Source: Oscillospiraceae bacterium
GTDB lineage: Bacteria > Bacillota > Clostridia > Oscillospirales > Acutalibacteraceae
Length of the DNA: 6,299 nt
NCBI GenBank assembly: GCA_031254555.1
Contig: JAIRUF010000030.1
Span: forward strand, 1 to 6,299
Direction of reading: 5' to 3'
Part shown: in pieces, positions 4,486 through 6,299 of the stretch
Layout of the letters: each line of letters begins with the position of its first letter
Position numbering within the stretch: the first letter of the stretch is position 1
Made by a program: the position numbers and the translations under genes
Notes under the pieces: model-generated
What the model saw: the letters and a program-made list of their open reading frames with translations, nothing else
Databases searched by the model: none
What the model was told of the DNA's origin: nothing

Positions 4486-6299
4486 ATGTCAAAAGTTTTG
4501 AGATTGTTTGTGGAAAAGAGAGAAGGTTTTAATGTTGAGGCAAATCAAGTTTTAAGCGATCTTCGTGACAACCTCGGCTTGAAGAATATATCATCTTTGC
4601 GAATCATTAACCGCTATGACGTTCAAGGGTTAAGCGAATCTGATTTTGAGCTTGCAAGCAATTCTGTCTTATCGGAGCCAAACGCTGATATCCTTTTCTA
4701 TTCTTTTAATTGCCCTGGAAATGCCAAATGCCTGACCGTTGAATATTTGCCAGGACAGTACGACCAAAGGGCAGATTCTGCCGCACAGTGTATAGCATTG
4801 CTTACACAAAAAGAGCAGCCGCAGGTTGCCTGTGCAAAGATATTCGTTTTTGATGGGGATATAACGGCCGCCGAACTTGAAAGAATAAAATCTTATATCG
4901 TAAATCCCCTTGAGTCAAGACTTGCTTCAGACAAGCTCCCTCAGACATTAGAAATTCACGCCGACATCCCGAAGGACATTGAAAGGATTGCCGGTTTTAT
5001 TTCTATGAAAGACGAAAATTTATCGAAATATCACGGTCAAATGGGCTTCGCGATGAGTGTTTCGGACCTTTGTTTCTGCCGCGACTATTTTAGAGATACT
5101 GAGCACAGAGATCCGTCCATTACAGAACTTAAGGTGATTGATACATATTGGTCCGACCATTGTAGGCACACCACTTTCTTTACAAATCTGGACAGCGTTG
5201 AGATTGAAAACGGCCCGTTAATGGGAGCTGTTGAATCGGCGTTTAAATCCTATCTTGATTCACGCTTGGAGATTTATGGTGGCCGCGATAAAGATATGTC
5301 ACTCATGGACATGGCCACAATAGGTACCAAGGTCATAAAAAAACGTGGACTTGCCGATGATTTGGATGAAAGCGCTGAGATAAACGCATGCAGCATAAAC
5401 GTCGATATCTGTGTGGACGGCAAACCTCAGCAATGGTTGATACAATTTAAAAATGAAACACATAACCATCCAACAGAGATCGAACCGTTCGGCGGTGCCG
5501 CGACTTGCCTGGGCGGAGCTATCAGGGATCCGCTTTCAGGGCGTGCCTACGTGTATCAGGCTATGCGCGTTACCGGCAGCGGTGACCCATGCATCCCGTT
5601 TGAAGATACTCTGCACGGCAAGCTGCCTCAAAAGAAAATAACGTCCGGAGCCGCTCACGGTTACTCATCTTACGGGAATCAAATAGGCCTTAGCACAGGA
5701 CAGGTCGTTGAGCTATATGATGAAGGCTATGTCGCAAAGCGTATGGAGATAGGAGCCGTCATCGGCGCTTCTCCAAAAGAAAATGTTGAAAGGCTTGAAC
5801 CTGCACCCGGCGATGTTATAGTTCTGCTTGGCGGGCGCACAGGTCGTGACGGTTGCGGCGGAGCGACAGGCTCGTCTAAAGCGCATGACTCATCATCTAT
5901 AGAGACGTGCGGAGCGGAAGTTCAAAAGGGCAATCCAGCCGTCGAGCGTAAAATTCAGCGGTTGTTCAGGGACTCAAATGCCGCAAGACTCATCAAAAGA
6001 TGCAATGACTTTGGGGCAGGAGGAGTTTGCGTTGCGATAGGTGAACTGGCTCCCGGACTTTGCATAACCCTTGATCGTATCCCTAAAAAATATGATGGAC
6101 TGGACGGAACAGAGCTTGCGATATCCGAATCTCAGGAGCGTATGGCTGTGGTGCTTGACAGTAACGACATATCCCGATTTATGGAACTTGCCGCTAAGGA
6201 AAATCTTGAGGCCACACAAGTCGCTCAGGTTGAATCCTCTCCCCGTCTGGTAATGTACTGGCGCGGTGACAAAATAGTTGATTTAAGCCGTGAGTTTTT
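4486..6299 (+). CDS. purL: Phosphoribosylformylglycinamidine synthase (long single-chain form), 3'-truncated
   Basis: PurL is the cytosolic enzyme that converts FGAR, glutamine and ATP to FGAM, the fourth step of de novo purine synthesis. The frame opens at ATG 4486 (MSKVLRLFVEKREGFNVEA) and stays open to the window edge, giving 604 codons plus two bases. Full-length enzymes of this clostridial type are about 1,200-1,250 residues, so roughly half is present. Seen in order are an N-terminal PurS-like domain (about 1-150), the linker motif DTYWSDHCRHTTF (219-231), and the first AIR-synthase-like half with the invariant ETHNHP (324-329), its presumed catalytic His, and the following EPFGGAATCLGGAIRDP. 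Next come GGRTGRDGCGGATGSS (449-464) and KGNPAVERKIQRLF (481-494), which belong to the substrate-binding and second subdomain regions. The second synthase half and the C-terminal glutaminase domain, which supplies ammonia, lie beyond the window. The conserved motifs look intact, with no frameshift. The identification is firm; the exact subfamily is inferred from the start and the motif wording. Confidence 0.96.
   Translation, partial: MSKVLRLFVEKREGFNVEANQVLSDLRDNLGLKNISSLRIINRYDVQGLSESDFELASNSVLSEPNADILFYSFNCPGNAKCLTVEYLPGQYDQRADSAAQCIALLTQKEQPQVACAKIFVFDGDITAAELERIKSYIVNPLESRLASDKLPQTLEIHADIPKDIERIAGFISMKDENLSKYHGQMGFAMSVSDLCFCRDYFRDTEHRDPSITELKVIDTYWSDHCRHTTFFTNLDSVEIENGPLMGAVESAFKSYLDSRLEIYGGRDKDMSLMDMATIGTKVIKKRGLADDLDESAEINACSINVDICVDGKPQQWLIQFKNETHNHPTEIEPFGGAATCLGGAIRDPLSGRAYVYQAMRVTGSGDPCIPFEDTLHGKLPQKKITSGAAHGYSSYGNQIGLSTGQVVELYDEGYVAKRMEIGAVIGASPKENVERLEPAPGDVIVLLGGRTGRDGCGGATGSSKAHDSSSIETCGAEVQKGNPAVERKIQRLFRDSNAARLIKRCNDFGAGGVCVAIGELAPGLCITLDRIPKKYDGLDGTELAISESQERMAVVLDSNDISRFMELAAKENLEATQVAQVESSPRLVMYWRGDKIVDLSREF

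Noticed and set aside
1..6299. CRISPR array, insertion sequence or defence system
   Set aside because: No regularly spaced direct repeats, transposase, nuclease or toxin-antitoxin genes were found on either strand.

Overview
The window looks like a piece of a Firmicutes genome, most likely a Clostridia-type gut or rumen anaerobe. The main evidence is a long-form, clostridial-type PurL, a DUF975 membrane protein of a kind common in Firmicutes, strong AAGGAGG-type ribosome binding sites, and a Gram-positive surface protein with Cna_B-like and pilin-like isopeptide domains ending in a sortase-type tail. The species cannot be named from the sequence. All genes read on the + strand.

Bases 2-1189 hold the 3' part of a gene for an RCC1-repeat (beta-propeller) protein whose start lies outside the window. 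After a 76-base gap with a perfect 11-bp hairpin and a strong RBS comes a complete 735-residue cell-surface protein (1266-3473). It has a signal peptide, six successive immunoglobulin-like domains, each with a Lys/Glu/Asn trio placed as in self-crosslinking isopeptide domains, a degenerate sortase motif (SPNTS), a membrane anchor and a basic tail. The two genes look like one exported or surface-associated unit, probably involved in adhesion or contact with host or other cells. No sortase gene is visible.

Bases 3474-3753 are non-coding and rich in structure. They hold a 14-bp intrinsic terminator with a TTCG loop, an overlapping 24-bp perfect palindrome, and an 80-base element (3610-3689) that can fold into an almost gap-free four-way junction: an 11-bp closing stem around three perfect hairpins. 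A good extended -10 promoter follows it directly. The four-way element is the least explained part of the window and the best candidate for something undescribed.

From that promoter, an AT-rich gene for a DUF975 multi-pass membrane protein (3754-4458) is followed after 27 bases by the start of purL (4486 to the window edge), the long single-chain FGAM synthase of purine synthesis. The two probably share a transcript. The surface-protein block and the purL block are separate transcription units divided by the terminator.
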